Shown here: piece after piece, positions 1-8,512 of the stretch
Position numbering within the stretch: the first letter of the stretch is position 1
Layout of the letters: each line of letters opens with the position of its first letter
From: Massilia rubra
GTDB lineage: Bacteria; Pseudomonadota; Gammaproteobacteria; Burkholderiales; Burkholderiaceae_D
DNA: 64,000 nucleotides
Direction: 5' to 3'
NCBI RefSeq assembly: GCF_011682065.1
Contig: NZ_VUYU01000004.1
Location: 340,519-404,518 of the forward strand
Notes under the pieces: model-generated
What the model saw: only the letters and a program-made list of their open reading frames with translations
Told to the model about the DNA's origin: nothing
Databases searched by the model: none
Program-made: the position numbers and the translations under genes

Positions 1-2397
1 TGGGCCGTGCCCAAGGGGCCCAGTTATGACACCAAAGACAAGCGGATGGCGGTGCACGTGGAGGACCATCCGATCTCGTATGCGAGCTTTGAAGGCACCA
101 TCCCGGAAAAGCAGTACGGGGCCGGCAAGGTGATCATCTGGGACAAGGGCACCTGGCAGCCGCTGGGCGATCCGCACGAGGGCTACCAGGGCGGAAACCT
201 CAAGTTCGAGATTCACGGCCATAAAATGCGCGGCAAATGGGTGCTGGTGCGTATGAAGGGCAAGGGCGAAAAGCAGGAGCCCTGGCTGCTGATCAAGGAA
301 AAAGACGGTTACGCCAGGCCCGCCGCCGAGTTTTCGGTGGTCGACGAGATGCCCGACAGTGTCAGCAAGTTGCCCATGCCGGGCGCGCAGGCCGCCAAGG
401 CGAAAGCCAAAGCCAAGGCCGCGCCGCTCAAGTCCGCAGCCAGGGCCACCGGCCACGGCATACCGGCGCAGGCGCCCAAGGCGGCCCTGCCAGCGTCGCT
501 CTCGCCCGAACTGGCGACCCTGGTCGACCAGCCCCCTGGCGACCCGGCCGAATGGATCTTCGAGGTCAAGTTCGACGGTTACCGCCTGCTGGCGCGGATC
601 GAGGGCAAACAGGTGCAACTGATGACCCGCAATGGCCACGACTGGACCCACAAGCTCGAACCGCTGCACAAGGAACTGGTCAAACTCAAGCTGCCGGATG
701 GCTGGTACGACGGCGAAATCGTGGTCCATGACGAGAACGGACGGCCCAACTTCGGATTGCTGCAACTGGCCTTCGACGGCGCGAACACGGCCGACATTGT
801 GTACTTCCTGTTCGACGCGCCGTATTTCAAGGGATACGACCTGCGCAACGTTCCGCTCGAAACGCGGCGCGCGCTGCTTGGCGCGGCACTTGGCAAGGCG
901 TCGTCGGACGCGGTGCGCTTTTCGGGCGAATTCGGGACCGATCCGGAAGAACTGGTGCTTGCCGCCTGCAAGCTGGGACTGGAGGGGGTAATCGGCAAGC
1001 GGCGCGATTCGCTCTACGTCACGCGCCGCTCGCCCGACTGGATCAAGCTCAAATGCGGCCAGCGCCAGGAATTCGTCATCGGCGGCTATACCGATCCGCA
1101 GGGTGCGCGCACCGGCATCGGCGCGCTGCTGCTCGGCACCCACGACAAGGACGGCGTGCTGCGCTACGCCGGTAACGTCGGCAGCGGCTTTACCCAGGCC
1201 GTGCTGCGCGACCTGAAAGAAAAACTAAGCGCCCTCGATACGGACGAGAGCCCGTTTCCGCCCAAGGCGGTGGCGCGCCGCAAGCATCACTGGGTCAAGC
1301 CCACGCTGGTGGCGGAGGTCAGCTTTGCCGAGTGGACCAGCGCCGGGGCAATCCGCCACGCCGTGTTCCAGGGCCTGCGCAGCGACAAGCCGGCCAGGGC
1401 GATCGGGCGTGAAGTCGCCACACATATGGAGGAGTCGATGCAGACGCAAAGCAAAACCAAAGCAAAGAGCGCAAGCGCGAAAGCGGGGCCGGTGGCGCCG
1501 CTAGGCAAGCTGCCCGCAACCCTGAAGGTGACCCACGGCGAGCGCGTGATCGACAAACAAAGCGGCGCCACCAAGATCGAGCTGATTCGCTATTACGCGC
1601 TGGTCGGCGCGATGATGATGGAGCACCTGAAAGGGCGGCCGGTGTCGCTGGTGCGCGCCCCGAGCGGCGTGGGGGGCGAGCTGTTTTTCCAGAAGCATGC
1701 TGACGTGGACAAGCTGCCCGGCGTGAAGCAGATGGACCCGGCGCTCGACCCGGAGCATCCACCGATGCTCGAAGTGGGCAGCGTGGGCGGCATTCTGTCG
1801 GCGGCGCAGTGGAACGTGGTGGAGTTTCATACCCAGAACGCCACCGGCAAGAGCTACGAGGCGCCCAACCGCATGGTGTTCGACCTGGACCCGGGCGAAG
1901 GCGTCGACTGGGCCGCGATCCAGGAGGCGGCGCAGCTGATGCACGCATTCCTGGACGAACTGGGCCTGCCGTCTTTTCTGAAAACCAGCGGCGGCAAGGG
2001 CTTGCATGTCGTGGTGCCGATCAAGGGCGGCCTCGATTGGGACACGGTAAAGGACTTTTCGCAAGAGGTGGTGCGGCATATGGCGCTTACCTTGCCGGAG
2101 CGCTTTGCGTTCAAGAGCGGCCCGAAAAACCGGGTTGGCAAAATCTTCATCGATTACCTGCGCAACGGGCGTGGCGCCACCACCGCCTGCGCATGGTCGG
2201 CGCGGGTACGGCCGGGGCTGGGGATTTCGGTGCCGGTGGGGTGGGATGAACTGGCCGCGCTCAAGTCCGGCGACCAGTGGACGGTGCATAACGCGCATAC
2301 ACGTCTCGATCACGGCAACGCGCCGTGGGACGGCTACGCAAAAGCCGCCAAGACGCTGACGGCGGCCATGAAGAAGCTGGGCTTCAAGAAGCAGTGA
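1..2397 (+). CDS. ligD: DNA ligase D (5' end cut by window edge)
   Basis: ATP-dependent multifunctional ligase of bacterial non-homologous end joining, acting with Ku. The frame is open from base 1 (W-A-V-P-K-G-P-S), so the true start lies outside the window. Visible order is 3'-phosphoesterase (to about residue 115), a K/A-rich linker, the adenylation/OB ligase domain with the KxDG nucleophile (V-K-F-D-G-Y, lysine codon near base 568), a second K/S/A-rich linker, and the primase-polymerase domain from about base 1500 with the D-L-D metal motif (MVFDLDPGEG). The PE-Lig-Pol order is as in Pseudomonas LigD. It converges on the catalase gene; ku lies about 3.4 kb away on the other strand. Confidence 0.96.
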   Translation, partial: WAVPKGPSYDTKDKRMAVHVEDHPISYASFEGTIPEKQYGAGKVIIWDKGTWQPLGDPHEGYQGGNLKFEIHGHKMRGKWVLVRMKGKGEKQEPWLLIKEKDGYARPAAEFSVVDEMPDSVSKLPMPGAQAAKAKAKAKAAPLKSAARATGHGIPAQAPKAALPASLSPELATLVDQPPGDPAEWIFEVKFDGYRLLARIEGKQVQLMTRNGHDWTHKLEPLHKELVKLKLPDGWYDGEIVVHDENGRPNFGLLQLAFDGANTADIVYFLFDAPYFKGYDLRNVPLETRRALLGAALGKASSDAVRFSGEFGTDPEELVLAACKLGLEGVIGKRRDSLYVTRRSPDWIKLKCGQRQEFVIGGYTDPQGARTGIGALLLGTHDKDGVLRYAGNVGSGFTQAVLRDLKEKLSALDTDESPFPPKAVARRKHHWVKPTLVAEVSFAEWTSAGAIRHAVFQGLRSDKPARAIGREVATHMEESMQTQSKTKAKSASAKAGPVAPLGKLPATLKVTHGERVIDKQSGATKIELIRYYALVGAMMMEHLKGRPVSLVRAPSGVGGELFFQKHADVDKLPGVKQMDPALDPEHPPMLEVGSVGGILSAAQWNVVEFHTQNATGKSYEAPNRMVFDLDPGEGVDWAAIQEAAQLMHAFLDELGLPSFLKTSGGKGLHVVVPIKGGLDWDTVKDFSQEVVRHMALTLPERFAFKSGPKNRVGKIFIDYLRNGRGATTACAWSARVRPGLGISVPVGWDELAALKSGDQWTVHNAHTRLDHGNAPWDGYAKAAKTLTAAMKKLGFKKQ

Positions 2398-2398
2398 T

Positions 2399-2421
2399 GC
2401 GCGGGCCGGCGCGGCCCGCGC
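2399..2421. terminator. GC-rich hairpin between ligD and catalase
   Basis: Perfect 9-bp arms (GCGCGGGCC and GGCCCGCGC) around a 5-base loop lie in the short gap between two convergent genes. No clear T-tract follows on either strand, so its role as a bidirectional terminator is inferred from position. Confidence 0.45.
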
Positions 2422-2430
2422 ACAGCATCC

Positions 2431-3882
2431 TTACTTCATGTTCAGCGCGGCCCGCACGCCGTCGCCGTAAGCGCTGTCGGCCTTGTCGAAGTGGGCCAGC
2501 TGGCGCTGCAGGATCTCGTCGCTGACCTGGCTCAGGGGACCGGCCAGGTTGGCGCACAGGTTCAGCTTCTCCTGCGCCGTCAGGAGGCGGAACAGGTTGC
2601 CGGCCTGGGTGTAGTCGTCTTCCATGCCGCGTCCATCGAAGCGGCCGGCGCCGCCGCGCAGCGCCAGTTCCGGTTCGCCGTGGCCCATGCCGCGCGGTGC
2701 GCTGCCGGTGGCGTTGACGGTGGCGTAGTTTTGCGCCGCACCGCCGTTATTGACTGCCATCGCGCCATCGCGCTGCTGGTTGTGGAACGGGCAGCGTGGC
2801 GCGTTCACCGGCAGGTGCTGGTGGTTGGTGCCGACCCGGTACAGCTGGGCGTCGTGGTAGGCGAACAGGCGGCCTTGCAGCATCTTGTCCGGCGAGTAGC
2901 CCATGCCCGGCACAGCGTTCGCCGGCGAAAACGCCACCTGTTCGACTTCGGCGTGGTAATTGTCGGGATTGCGATTGAGCTCGAAGATGCCGACCGGGTG
3001 CAGCGGGAAGTCGCGGTGCGGCCAGACTTTGGTCAGGTCGAACGGATTCCAGCCGGTGCGCGCTTCCCAGTCTTCCAGCTGCTGCTCGCTGGCCACTTGG
3101 AGCCGCACTTCCCACTGCGGGAAGTCGCCGCGTTCGATGGCGCCGAACAGGTCGCGCTGGGCGTAGTCCGGGTCTTCGCCGGCGATGCGCGCGGCGTCGG
3201 CCGCACTGAGGTTTTTGATGCCCTGGCGCGTCTTGAAGTGCCACTTGACGTAGACGCGTTCACCGGCGGCGTTGATCAGGCTATAGGTATGGCTGCCGAA
3301 ACCGTCCATGTGGCGGTAGCCGTCCGGCGTGCCCCGGTCCGAAAACAGCATCGTCACCTGGTGCAGGCTTTCGGGCGCACGGCTCCAGAAGTCGAACATC
3401 ATGCTGGGCGACTTGAGATTGCTGCGCGGGCAGCGTTTTTGGGTGTGGATGAAGTCGGGGAACTTGATCGGGTCCTTGATGAAGAACATCGGCGTGTTGT
3501 TGCCGACCAGGTCCCAGTTGCCTTCTTCCGTGTAAAAGCGCAGGGCGAAACCGCGTGGATCGCGTTCGGTGTCGGCGCTGCCGCGCTCACCGCCCACGGT
3601 GGAGAAGCGCGCGAAGGTGTCGGTCTTCTTGCCGATGGCGGCAAACAGCCGGGCCTTGGTCAAGTGGCTGATGTCGTGCGTGACGGTGAAGGTGCCATAA
3701 GCGCCCGAGCCTTTGGCGTGCACCACGCGCTCGGGAATGCGCTCGCGGTTGAAGTGCTGGAGCTTTTCGATCAGGTGGAAGTCTTGCAGCAGCAAGGGGC
3801 CGCGCGGGCCCGCGCTGATGGAGTTCTGGTTGTCGTCGACCGGGATGCCGGAAGCGGTGGTGATCTGTTGGTCTTGGCTCAT
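2431..3882 (-). CDS. katA: Monofunctional haem catalase, small-subunit clade
   Basis: Decomposes hydrogen peroxide to water and oxygen in the cytoplasm. At 483 residues it fits the small-subunit catalases. The distal-haem His is in RVVHAKGSGAYG (about residue 55), the conserved Asn in NNTPMFF, and the proximal haem Tyr in RLFAYHDAQLYRVG. The start follows a GAGGAG-type ribosome binding site. It stands alone with its own promoter-like region (see 3917-3944). The family is certain; the symbol katA rather than another small-catalase name is by similarity. Confidence 0.95.
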   Translation of the reverse strand: MSQDQQITTASGIPVDDNQNSISAGPRGPLLLQDFHLIEKLQHFNRERIPERVVHAKGSGAYGTFTVTHDISHLTKARLFAAIGKKTDTFARFSTVGGERGSADTERDPRGFALRFYTEEGNWDLVGNNTPMFFIKDPIKFPDFIHTQKRCPRSNLKSPSMMFDFWSRAPESLHQVTMLFSDRGTPDGYRHMDGFGSHTYSLINAAGERVYVKWHFKTRQGIKNLSAADAARIAGEDPDYAQRDLFGAIERGDFPQWEVRLQVASEQQLEDWEARTGWNPFDLTKVWPHRDFPLHPVGIFELNRNPDNYHAEVEQVAFSPANAVPGMGYSPDKMLQGRLFAYHDAQLYRVGTNHQHLPVNAPRCPFHNQQRDGAMAVNNGGAAQNYATVNATGSAPRGMGHGEPELALRGGAGRFDGRGMEDDYTQAGNLFRLLTAQEKLNLCANLAGPLSQVSDEILQRQLAHFDKADSAYGDGVRAALNMK

Positions 3883-3916
3883 GCTTGCAACTCCTCAGTG
3901 GTGATTCGATGCAAGG

Positions 3917-3944
3917 AGTGTAGTTGAGTCAACTATTTAGTCAA
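3917..3944 (-). promoter_or_regulatory. Candidate catalase promoter with embedded palindrome
   Basis: On the minus strand TTGACT and TACACT are separated by 16 bases, placing a start site about 25-30 bases before the catalase ATG. A near-perfect palindrome, TAGTTGA-G-TCAACTA (3921-3935), covers the -10 edge and the spacer, the usual position of a repressor operator. The regulator is not identified. Confidence 0.5.
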
Positions 3945-4112
3945 AGGCAATTAAATATATCCAAGCGATAGTTTTTATCAATTCACTGCTTTGGGGCCGC
4001 GAAGAGCGCGGGGAAGATCGGCGACAACAGGAACAGCATGCCGGCTGCCGTCCCTTCCACATGACGCACCTTCAGTTTGGCTTGTGCTGTTTGAGGCGGG
4101 ATGGGTTCACCG

Positions 4113-4463
4113 CTATTCTTTCTCGACGACGATGCCGCGGCCGTATCCGCCGTGCGCCTGTGGCAGCAAAATGCACAGCATGAGGGCCTTGTCGGTGGCG
4201 GCGATGGTCTTGATGACATCGCGCTGCTCAGCGTAGTTTTCGCTCGCGCGCAGTTGTTCCGCTGTTTTGCCGGACTTTTTGATCTGTTCGGCCAGGCGCT
4301 CTTTGTCGACGGTGAGGTTGGGGCACTTGGCGGTGGCGTAGTCGCCCGAGGCCATGGCCCCGGCCACTTGCGCCTGGATGGCGTCTTGCTCGGTGACCTC
4401 GGCACAGGCGGCACCGGTGCCCAGTGCGAGAAGGGCGGCGGCGGCCAGGGTAGCGAATTTCAT
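4113..4463 (-). CDS. Small secreted hypothetical protein
   Basis: 116 residues with a clear Sec signal peptide (MKFATLAAAALLALG...ACAEV, cleavage about residue 21). The mature part is about 95 residues, helix-rich and charged, with two Cys (KCPNL and LMLCIL) that could form one disulfide. I do not recognise the family. An AGGA-type RBS precedes the ATG. It stands alone between catalase and the ku operon. Confidence 0.7.
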   Translation of the reverse strand: MKFATLAAAALLALGTGAACAEVTEQDAIQAQVAGAMASGDYATAKCPNLTVDKERLAEQIKKSGKTAEQLRASENYAEQRDVIKTIAATDKALMLCILLPQAHGGYGRGIVVEKE

Positions 4464-4567
4464 GGTGATGTCCTGTCAAGTAGATGTTGACATTATAACA
4501 TGAAAATAGATCTATCTAGCAGTCAGGCCCCGCACACTTTTATGACTCGTCCGCTGGCCGGTCCCGG

Positions 4568-4804
4568 TCAGCCATCCTCGTTCTTGCGGATGCCGCGCAC
4601 GTTCAGGGCCAGCAGGCCGACGTTGAGCGCAATGAGCGCCCAGGCGGCTTCGCCCCAGCCCCACGCGATCCACATCAGGTTGCCGATGATGAGCATCCAG
4701 AAGGCGACGATGCGCTTGCCGGCCTTTTTCGAACCCATCCACCACGCGGCGGCCAGGCTGATCGCCATCGCCGGCCACTCGAGTAAAGCAAACATATCGT
4801 CCAT
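4568..4804 (-). CDS. Small inner-membrane protein downstream of ku
   Basis: 78 residues with two or three hydrophobic segments rich in Trp and Gly (about 8-24, 33-51 and 53-70) and a charged C-terminus. Family not recognised. It starts 15 bases after the ku stop with a good RBS (CAGGAGCCGC), so it is very likely the last gene of the SDR-ku operon. A role with Ku is suggested only by position. Confidence 0.7.
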   Translation of the reverse strand: MDDMFALLEWPAMAISLAAAWWMGSKKAGKRIVAFWMLIIGNLMWIAWGWGEAAWALIALNVGLLALNVRGIRKNEDG

Positions 4805-4819
4805 GCGGCTCCTGTCAAG

Positions 4820-5812
4820 TCACGCGGCCTTGCGCCGGGCTGGCGCCGCCTTGGCTTTGGCCGCCGGCTTGGCGGCGGCTTTGGTCGCGGCTTTGGCCGG
4901 CGCCTTGGCGCGGCTCGGGGTTTTTGAAGCGGCCTTGCGCGGCTTGGCGGCTGGCGCTTCTTCCTCGTCCTCGCTCTCTTCGACGGGGGCACTGGCCTTG
5001 CCGGGCTTCTTGCCCAGGCTTTGCTGGAGCAGCGCCACCAGGTCGATGACGTTACTTTTGGCAGCCGGCGCCTTTTCCTTGTCCGGCATGGTGATGGTCT
5101 TGGTCTGTTTGGCCTTGACCTTCTTCGCGACCAGCGCGAGGATGTCTTCGCGATAGGTGTCGTGGTACTGCTCCGGCTTCCAGTCTTCGCTCATGCCCTC
5201 GACCAGCGCCATCGCCATTTTCAGCTCCTTGTCGGAGATGGCGGCGGTTTTCGACCTGGCGGTCGGGATCTTGAGTTCATCGGTGGGACGGATCTCGTCG
5301 CTGTAGCGCAGCGTGTTGAGCACGATCGTGTCGCCTTCGCACACCAGCGCCGCGAGGTGCTGCTTGACGCGGATGACCACCGTGGCGATGCCGATCTTGC
5401 CGACTTTTTTCAAGGTCTCGCGCAGCAGCGCATAGACTTTGTCGCCACCCTTGCCGGGCGCCAGGTAGTAGGGCTGCTCGTAATACAGCAGCGGCACCGT
5501 CTCGGCGTCGACGAAAGCGAGGATGTCGATGGTGCCGGTGGCCTCGGGATTGGCGCGGCGCAGGTCTTCCTCGGACAGCACCACGTATTCGCCGTCGCTG
5601 TACTCGTAGCCCTTGACGATGTCGTCCCAGACGACTTCCTTGTTGTTGCCCTTGTTGTTGCCCTTGTTGTAGCGCTTGAAGCCGACCGGCGAGAAATCGC
5701 GGCGGTCGAGCATGGTCAAGTCAAGCGCGTTGTCGCTCACGGCCGGATGCATCTCGACCGGAATATGCACCAGCCCGAAGCTGATTGCGCCTTTCCACAG
5801 ACTGCGTCCCAT
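4820..5812 (-). CDS. ku: Non-homologous end-joining protein Ku
   Basis: Homodimeric DNA-end-binding ring that recruits LigD to double-strand breaks. The N-terminus MGRSLWKGAISFGLVHIPV is the family signature, and the start is fixed by AAGGAAAGG a few bases upstream; a longer reading from 5884 is not needed. The Ku core runs to about residue 260. It is followed by an acidic patch (EESEDEEE) and a long K/A/P-rich basic tail, which in bacterial Ku proteins contributes to DNA and LigD contacts. It has 330 residues and sits 14 bases downstream of the SDR gene. Confidence 0.96.
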   Translation of the reverse strand: MGRSLWKGAISFGLVHIPVEMHPAVSDNALDLTMLDRRDFSPVGFKRYNKGNNKGNNKEVVWDDIVKGYEYSDGEYVVLSEEDLRRANPEATGTIDILAFVDAETVPLLYYEQPYYLAPGKGGDKVYALLRETLKKVGKIGIATVVIRVKQHLAALVCEGDTIVLNTLRYSDEIRPTDELKIPTARSKTAAISDKELKMAMALVEGMSEDWKPEQYHDTYREDILALVAKKVKAKQTKTITMPDKEKAPAAKSNVIDLVALLQQSLGKKPGKASAPVEESEDEEEAPAAKPRKAASKTPSRAKAPAKAATKAAAKPAAKAKAAPARRKAA

Positions 5813-5826
5813 AGCCGGTCCTTTCC

Positions 5827-6822
5827 TTATCCGCCCACGCTGCCGGTGACCGGCAACACGATGCCGGTGATGTAGCCCGAACATACCGACGAGGCCAAAA
5901 ACACGTACGCCGGCGAGAGCTCTTCCGGTTGGGCCGGACGGCGCATGTCGGTGTCCTGTCCGAATTTGGCGATCTTGTCGGGCGACTGGTCGGCCGGGTT
6001 GAGCGGGGTCCAGACCGGGCCTGGCGCAATCGCGTTCACGCGGATGCCCTGATCGAGCAGGTTCGAGGCCAGCGACATCGTGAACGCGTGGATCGCGCCC
6101 TTGGTGGCCGAGTAGTCGAGCAGCTTGCCCGAGCCCTGCAGCCCGGTCACCGAGCCGGTATTGATGATCGCCGCGCCGCGCTTGAGGTAGGGCAGGGCGG
6201 CTTTGGCCATGTGGAAGTAGCCGTATATATTCGTGCGCATGGTTTCGTCGAAGCGCTCTTCGGTCAGGTCCAGCAGCGATGCGGCGTGCTCCTGGAAGGC
6301 GGCGTTATTGACCAGCACATCGAGGCGCCCGAATTCGGCCACCACCTTGTCCACCGCGTCCTGGCAGAACGCCATGTCCTTGACGTCGCCCGCCACCGTG
6401 ATGCAGCGCCGCCCTTCGGCTTCGATGCAGCGCTTCGTTTGGTCGGCGTCTTCATGTTCGTTCAGGTAAAAGATGGCCACGTCGGCGCCTTCGCGCGCGA
6501 ACAGCACGGCCACCGCGCGCCCGATGCCGGAGTCGCCGCCGGTGATGATCGCGGCTTGCCCCTGCAGCTTGCCGCTGCCCTTGTAGCCTTCGGCCATGAA
6601 GCGCGGTTTGAGCTCCATCGACGCTTCGATTCCCGGTTTGACCAGGTGCTGCGACGGCAGCGGCGGCGCCGGCTGCGCCGGGCCGCCCGTTTGCACCGCT
6701 TGCTTGCTTTCTTCCTTGCCGCCCGAGGCGTCTTTCTGATCCTGCCTGCCCTGGATCGCGCGCTGCTTGTCGGCGACCGCTTCGACCTGCGAACTCATTC
6801 CGTTCTCATCTGTATTTGGCAT
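5827..6822 (-). CDS. SDR-family oxidoreductase (YghA-like)
   Basis: NAD(P)-dependent short-chain dehydrogenase/reductase. The Rossmann motif TGGDSGIGRA lies near residue 95, NNAA is present, and the catalytic S/YxxxK is in the YSATK segment. It carries the N-terminal extension of the YghA type, here about 80 residues, low complexity and Q/K/P-rich. The ATG at 6822 has a strong RBS (GGAGGAAG); the same frame stays open upstream but that part is antisense to the diguanylate cyclase gene. First gene of the operon with ku. The substrate cannot be told from sequence. Confidence 0.92.
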   Translation of the reverse strand: MPNTDENGMSSQVEAVADKQRAIQGRQDQKDASGGKEESKQAVQTGGPAQPAPPLPSQHLVKPGIEASMELKPRFMAEGYKGSGKLQGQAAIITGGDSGIGRAVAVLFAREGADVAIFYLNEHEDADQTKRCIEAEGRRCITVAGDVKDMAFCQDAVDKVVAEFGRLDVLVNNAAFQEHAASLLDLTEERFDETMRTNIYGYFHMAKAALPYLKRGAAIINTGSVTGLQGSGKLLDYSATKGAIHAFTMSLASNLLDQGIRVNAIAPGPVWTPLNPADQSPDKIAKFGQDTDMRRPAQPEELSPAYVFLASSVCSGYITGIVLPVTGSVGG

Positions 6823-7008
6823 GGTGCTTCCTCCGTTAGAACGGGCAGTATCGGACCGTGGTGGCATGATGACGGTGCGCCCGCGCACACTGCGCACGTG
6901 TTGGTGTTTGCTGAGTTGGTGCTTTATGGCAAACTGTGAAACGGATGGACGCAAGGTGTGTTGCCACTGCGTATTTATGCCGCATACTTTAGTGCTCAAG
7001 GAGATTCG

Positions 7009-8445
7009 ATGGCGCAGCAGATTGGACTTTTTCTGAATCCGGTAGGACAGCGTCGAGTCGATTTCCAGGGCATGTATGCCGACATGTTCGCGCGCCTGTT
7101 CATCGCCGACGGCAGCGAGCAGGCCACCGTGCTGCTGGGCCAGGAGCGGGTCGACCTGTTGATTATCGATCTCGAGCGATTCGATCGCAGCTTCGATCTC
7201 GACGCGCTCGGTGAACTGATCGCGCGCCGCGCCGGTGCGCCGGTGCTGATCCTGTGCCCGTTCATCAGCGCCGGCTGGCTGCCCGCGCTGATGAAGTTTG
7301 GCCCGCTCGCTTACGCCATCACGCCGCTCGACGAGGGCGAACTGCGCGCCGCCATCGGCGCCCAGTTGCAGGCGCCCGAGGCGAGCGTCACGCATGCGGA
7401 CGACCTGCGCGCGCTGCTCGCCTTGCGCACGCGCTTGCAGCAGGCGCTGGTCGATGTCGACGACCTGGCCACCGTGGCCGAACAGATTTGCGTGGCCCTG
7501 TGCGACGCTTCCGGCGCGGTGCACGCGTCGCTGTTTCGCATGGACGTGCCGGGCGACCTGCAGCTCGAAGCGCAGTATTCGCCCACGGGCCTGAACCTGG
7601 CGCGCGTGCTTCACCGCAGCGACAGGCTGCTGCAGTCGCCGCTGCGGCACGCTTTCCCGGGCCTGGTGGCCGCCTGCAGCAACGAAATGTGCCTGCTCGA
7701 CGCGCCCGCCAAGGCGGGCGAGCCGGAACTGGCGCTCTCGCTGGTCGACAAGGGCGTCGACATGGTGGTGGGGCTGCCGCTCGGTTCCGCGCCGGGCAGT
7801 GCGCTGGCCGGCTCGCTGTGTCTGATGTTCGGCCGCGCGCGCCAGTTCAGCGCCGAGGAACTCGATTCCTTCGTGGCGCTCGCGCAGCTGGCCGGTTTTG
7901 GCTTGCGCATGGCGGCGGTCAGCCGCGAGAACGAAGCCTTGCTGGGGCGCGTGACGCACATGGCCACGGTCGACGCGCTCACGGGCGTGGCCAACCGGCG
8001 CCACGGCGAGCACCTGCTCGAACTGGAAATCAAGCGCGCCCGCAGGTACAAGGTGCCGGCGGCGCTGATCGGGTTCGACATCGACCGTTTCAAGGCCATC
8101 AACGACCAGTTCGGCCATCCGGTGGGCGACGCGGCGCTGCGCACGGTGGCTGCGGTCACCCAGGCCGCGCTGCGCACCAGCGATGTGCTGATCCGCTCGG
8201 GCGGCGAGGAGTTCCTGATTATCGTGCCGCATACCAGCGCCATCGATGCGCTGAAAATCGCCGAGAAGATCCGGGTGGCGGTGGCGCAGACCGATATCGC
8301 CGGCTGCGACAGGCTGACCATTTCGCTGGGCGTGGCGCAGCTGGCCGACCAGGAAAGCGCGGACTCGCTGATGCTGCGGGTCGATGCGGCCCTGAGCCGG
8401 GCCAAGCGCGCGGGGCGCAATTGCGTGGAGCTGGCGATGTCGTAG
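7009..8445 (+). CDS. Diguanylate cyclase with receiver-like and GAF regions
   Basis: Makes cyclic di-GMP from GTP. The C-terminal GGDEF domain (about residues 310-478) has D-x-L-T-G-V-A-N-R-R, the active GGEEF loop, and an RxxD inhibitory site (RTSD) five residues before it, so it is probably catalytically active and product-inhibited. Residues 1-125 resemble a response-regulator fold, and 140-300 a GAF-type sensory region. The start was chosen at 7009 because CAAGGAG precedes it at good spacing. Divergent from the SDR-ku operon; the signal is unknown. Confidence 0.92.
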   Translation: MAQQIGLFLNPVGQRRVDFQGMYADMFARLFIADGSEQATVLLGQERVDLLIIDLERFDRSFDLDALGELIARRAGAPVLILCPFISAGWLPALMKFGPLAYAITPLDEGELRAAIGAQLQAPEASVTHADDLRALLALRTRLQQALVDVDDLATVAEQICVALCDASGAVHASLFRMDVPGDLQLEAQYSPTGLNLARVLHRSDRLLQSPLRHAFPGLVAACSNEMCLLDAPAKAGEPELALSLVDKGVDMVVGLPLGSAPGSALAGSLCLMFGRARQFSAEELDSFVALAQLAGFGLRMAAVSRENEALLGRVTHMATVDALTGVANRRHGEHLLELEIKRARRYKVPAALIGFDIDRFKAINDQFGHPVGDAALRTVAAVTQAALRTSDVLIRSGGEEFLIIVPHTSAIDALKIAEKIRVAVAQTDIAGCDRLTISLGVAQLADQESADSLMLRVDAALSRAKRAGRNCVELAMS

Positions 8446-8512
8446 GCGCCGCAGCGACGGCGGGCGGCTACTGTATAATCCGCCATCACCGGCAAAAGGA
8501 TAAACAGATCAA

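Noticed and set aside
6823..8232. Upstream extension of the SDR gene to 801 codons
   Set aside because: The extra part is antisense to the diguanylate cyclase; a strong RBS fixes the start at 6822.
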